A DNA stretch of 64,000 bases from Geosiphon pyriformis. Lineage: Eukaryota; Glomeromycota; Glomeromycetes; Archaeosporales; Geosiphonaceae. Positions 61,946 to 64,000 of the stretch are shown here, piece by piece. Each line of letters starts with the position of its first letter. Position 1 is the first letter of the stretch. The position numbers were made by a program, and so were the translations under genes. The DNA is taken from positions 428,875 through 492,874 of the forward strand of contig JAAOMT010000571.1 in the NCBI GenBank assembly GCA_016748015.1, in the 5' to 3' direction. The notes under the pieces are model-generated. The model was not told the origin of the DNA and searched no databases. It saw only the letters and a program-made list of their open reading frames with translations.

Positions 61946-64000
61946 TTGGTGGCTGTCTTAGATAGCATTATGTCTAAAAAGAAAGCACCTAAAAGAGTTT
62001 TTTATAATCTTGTTGGAGATTTTTTTTTCCAAAAGAAAAAAGTGTTTGTTGATAATATTAAGCATTTTAATGATGAAAAAGATATTTTTTTGGTTAAATT
62101 TGGTACTAATAGTAGTGTATTTTCAGATATGAACAACAAGTCTAATAATAGTAAAGATAATATTATCTCTTTAGATTGTTAATAATGGCTCTTTTCTTGG
62201 TTCAACAACAAATACCCCTAAAGCTAAAAGAGTAAATACTGATTTAATTTATGGTTTTTTTATTGGTTTAATTAATTATAATATAGATGAAAATAAAGAA
62301 TCTCTTTTTCTTCCTCTTAATATTTCTCTTAAAAAAAGATGGATTAATCCTAAGATAGTAAAAATCCAAGTTGAAATAACCATTAGAAAATTTTTTGTAT
62401 TGGATATTAATCTTTTAGTTGTTGAAAGAAAATCAATAATAACAAAAACTCAAGTAATTAGAAAACTTTTTTCAATAATTAATAGTTTTGAAAAGGCTAC
62501 TATCCTCTTGAAAAATTATCTAATTAATATTTACATCAGAAAAAAGTATAAAAAGGACTATATTATTGGCTAAAGATAAAGGGATCATTATAAACAATGA
62601 TGTTAAAAGACAAAAAATTTGTTTAAATTAAACAGTAGTTATAAAAAAATTTCTATAAATATGTCTAAGAAAATAATTATTACAGCTTTCTCTGATTTTG
62701 GTCAAGTAGTATCAATTTAATTATAATTAATTAAGCTGTAGTAAAAGATTGTGATAAAATTTACTAAATCAAATTAAGCTAATTAATTAACAGCAAAGTA
62801 GTTATTTCTTGTTAAAAAAGACTTAGTACATATAACTAAAACTGTAAAAGATTGTGAAGTTTAAATGTTAAAAAATTAGTTTAAAGTACTTCTGTTTACA
62901 TTGTTTGTGAAAACAACTACTTATAATTATGGTGCTTTATTAAAAGAAACTGGTAAGAAAATTTGTGTCATAAATTGATCATTTAAGACTGGCAACAAAA
63001 TTCATTGTATTGTAATTAGCTTTGAATTAGATAAGAAACTAGAAGTTATCTTTTATACAAAACTGATTTTTAGTAATGTAAAATTCTCTTGGACTAAGAT
63101 GGATTTAGTTTAATATAAAAAATGTAAACATTTTGGTTATTTTGCTTTGGAATAGAGTACATCTGGTTTTTTTTCTTTTCAATCTTTGAAAATATTTAAG
63201 AAATTTGTTTTAGATAAAAAATGTCTTCAACTGGCCAAGTTATATGCCAAAAAAAACATTTTTGTTTTTTGTTTTGCTGTTTTTGATGGCAAATTATGGG
63301 CTTAAGTGGTCACAACAGCTCTTGTTTCTTATAATTTGTTAAATGATTTTGGTTTTGGCTCTTTTTTTTTGGTGTTTCAGGCTCTAATAAAAATTTTTTT
63401 TCATCTTATTAGATGACTCTTCTTTGAATACTTATTTGGCCTCTTTGAAATGCTTTTTAAAACTTTTAGTAGATCAAGTATCTAGTATTGTGTGAAAATT
63501 AAGTTTTATAAAACTGGTGTCTCTAATATCTGTTTTTTATATTTTCTTTTTAACTATTTCTGCATTTTTAAATTCAAATTTAGATTTAAATATAGTTCTA
63601 AAAAATTTGTTGATATTATTTATTCTCTTTTTTTCAGTTGCAAAGAATAAAACTTTAGATTTTAATTCAAGTAGTTTAAAGATTTTGATTACTAAAGTGG
63701 GTGGCTTAGAATAAAAAATAGTGACTTTTGAAGTATTAGTTAATTTGGTTTTAGCAAAATTAGATTAATTGTGTTTTGGTTTGAGTTCTTTAGTTCTCTT
63801 TTTATTTTAATAACCAGTTTATTATAAAAGTTTGCTATATGTAATATTTAAGATATTAATGTCTCTACAAAGCAAAAAAACATTGTTTATTAACATACAA
63901 ATATGAATAATATGGTTTCTATTATTACAGAAACAAAGCTAAAATCTAGTACTAGACCATGAATTATGAATAAGTTTGATAAAATGCAGATTTTTACATT
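61946..64000 (+). pseudogene. Decayed LINE: ORF1 and start of ORF2 endonuclease, runs off the right edge
   Basis: The ORF1-like frame starts near the ATG at 61969 (MSKKKAPKRVFYNLVGDFFF) and reaches a stop at 62180. It continues in another frame with NTPKAKRVNTDLIYG near 62205, SLKKRWINPKIVKIQVE near 62328 and TKTQVIRKLFSIINSF near 62445. Weaker pieces follow, including FSWTKMDLV with a Cys/His cluster (CKHFGYFALE) near 63090-63150. From about 63830 the start of an APE-type endonuclease appears: FAICNI, DINVSTKQ, then MVSIITETKLKSSTRP near 63910-63957, with a TGA where Trp is expected. This ORF1 type differs from that at 11.7 kb. Stops replace Gln, Arg or Trp codons throughout. Confidence 0.72.

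Overview
The window looks like nuclear DNA of an arbuscular mycorrhizal fungus (Glomeromycotina, Rhizophagus or a near relative). Three things point there: very AT-rich intergenic DNA, intron-dense fungal housekeeping genes with short GT-AG introns, and decayed LINE copies plus a Ty3/gypsy element whose protein types I recall from Rhizophagus genomes. No database search was possible; every gene name rests on motifs read from translated exons.

Host genes, left to right: a BRE1-type histone H2B ubiquitin ligase (minus, cut by the left edge); an FPR3/FPR4-type nuclear FKBP prolyl isomerase (3461-6025, plus); the CaaX protease RCE1 (6832-8366, minus); mitochondrial SHE9/MDM33 (30765-32130, plus); the largest RNA polymerase III subunit RPC1 (35337-41746, minus), head-to-head with SRP receptor alpha (41983-44577, plus); NAP1 (44854-46569, plus); an unrecognised 244-aa protein (48961-49695, minus); a homeodomain factor (53267-55299, plus); an unrecognised 255-aa protein (56719-57486, minus); and the autophagy protease ATG4 (58459-60720, plus). 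I spliced all of them by eye except RPC1 (first exons only). Reading frames stay open across the chosen junctions. These are not an operon; the only structural pairing is the RPC1/SRP-receptor divergent promoter.

The accessory part is 10.5-30.5 kb, with smaller patches at 51 kb and 61.9-64.0 kb. It is a nest of retroelements. Decayed LINEs lie at 11.7-14.0 kb (plus), 14.0-15.5 + 25.7-26.1 kb (minus, one element split in two), 26.9-29.1 kb (minus), 51.0-51.3 kb (plus, 3' stub) and 61.9 kb to the right edge (plus). A full-length 10.2-kb Ty3/gypsy element (15520-25714) sits inside the split LINE. It has two 892-bp LTRs (TGTTAC...GTAACA), gag with a zinc knuckle, aspartic protease, a Cys-rich module, a dUTPase domain, RT, RNase H, integrase and an extra 3' ORF. 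The dUTPase in pol and the extra 3' ORF are the most interesting features here.

Both retroelement classes carry stops almost only where Gln, Arg or Trp is expected, and their catalytic losses fit G-to-A or C-to-T changes. That suggests RIP-like mutation or methylcytosine decay. Host exons next to them show no such damage and use normal stop codons.
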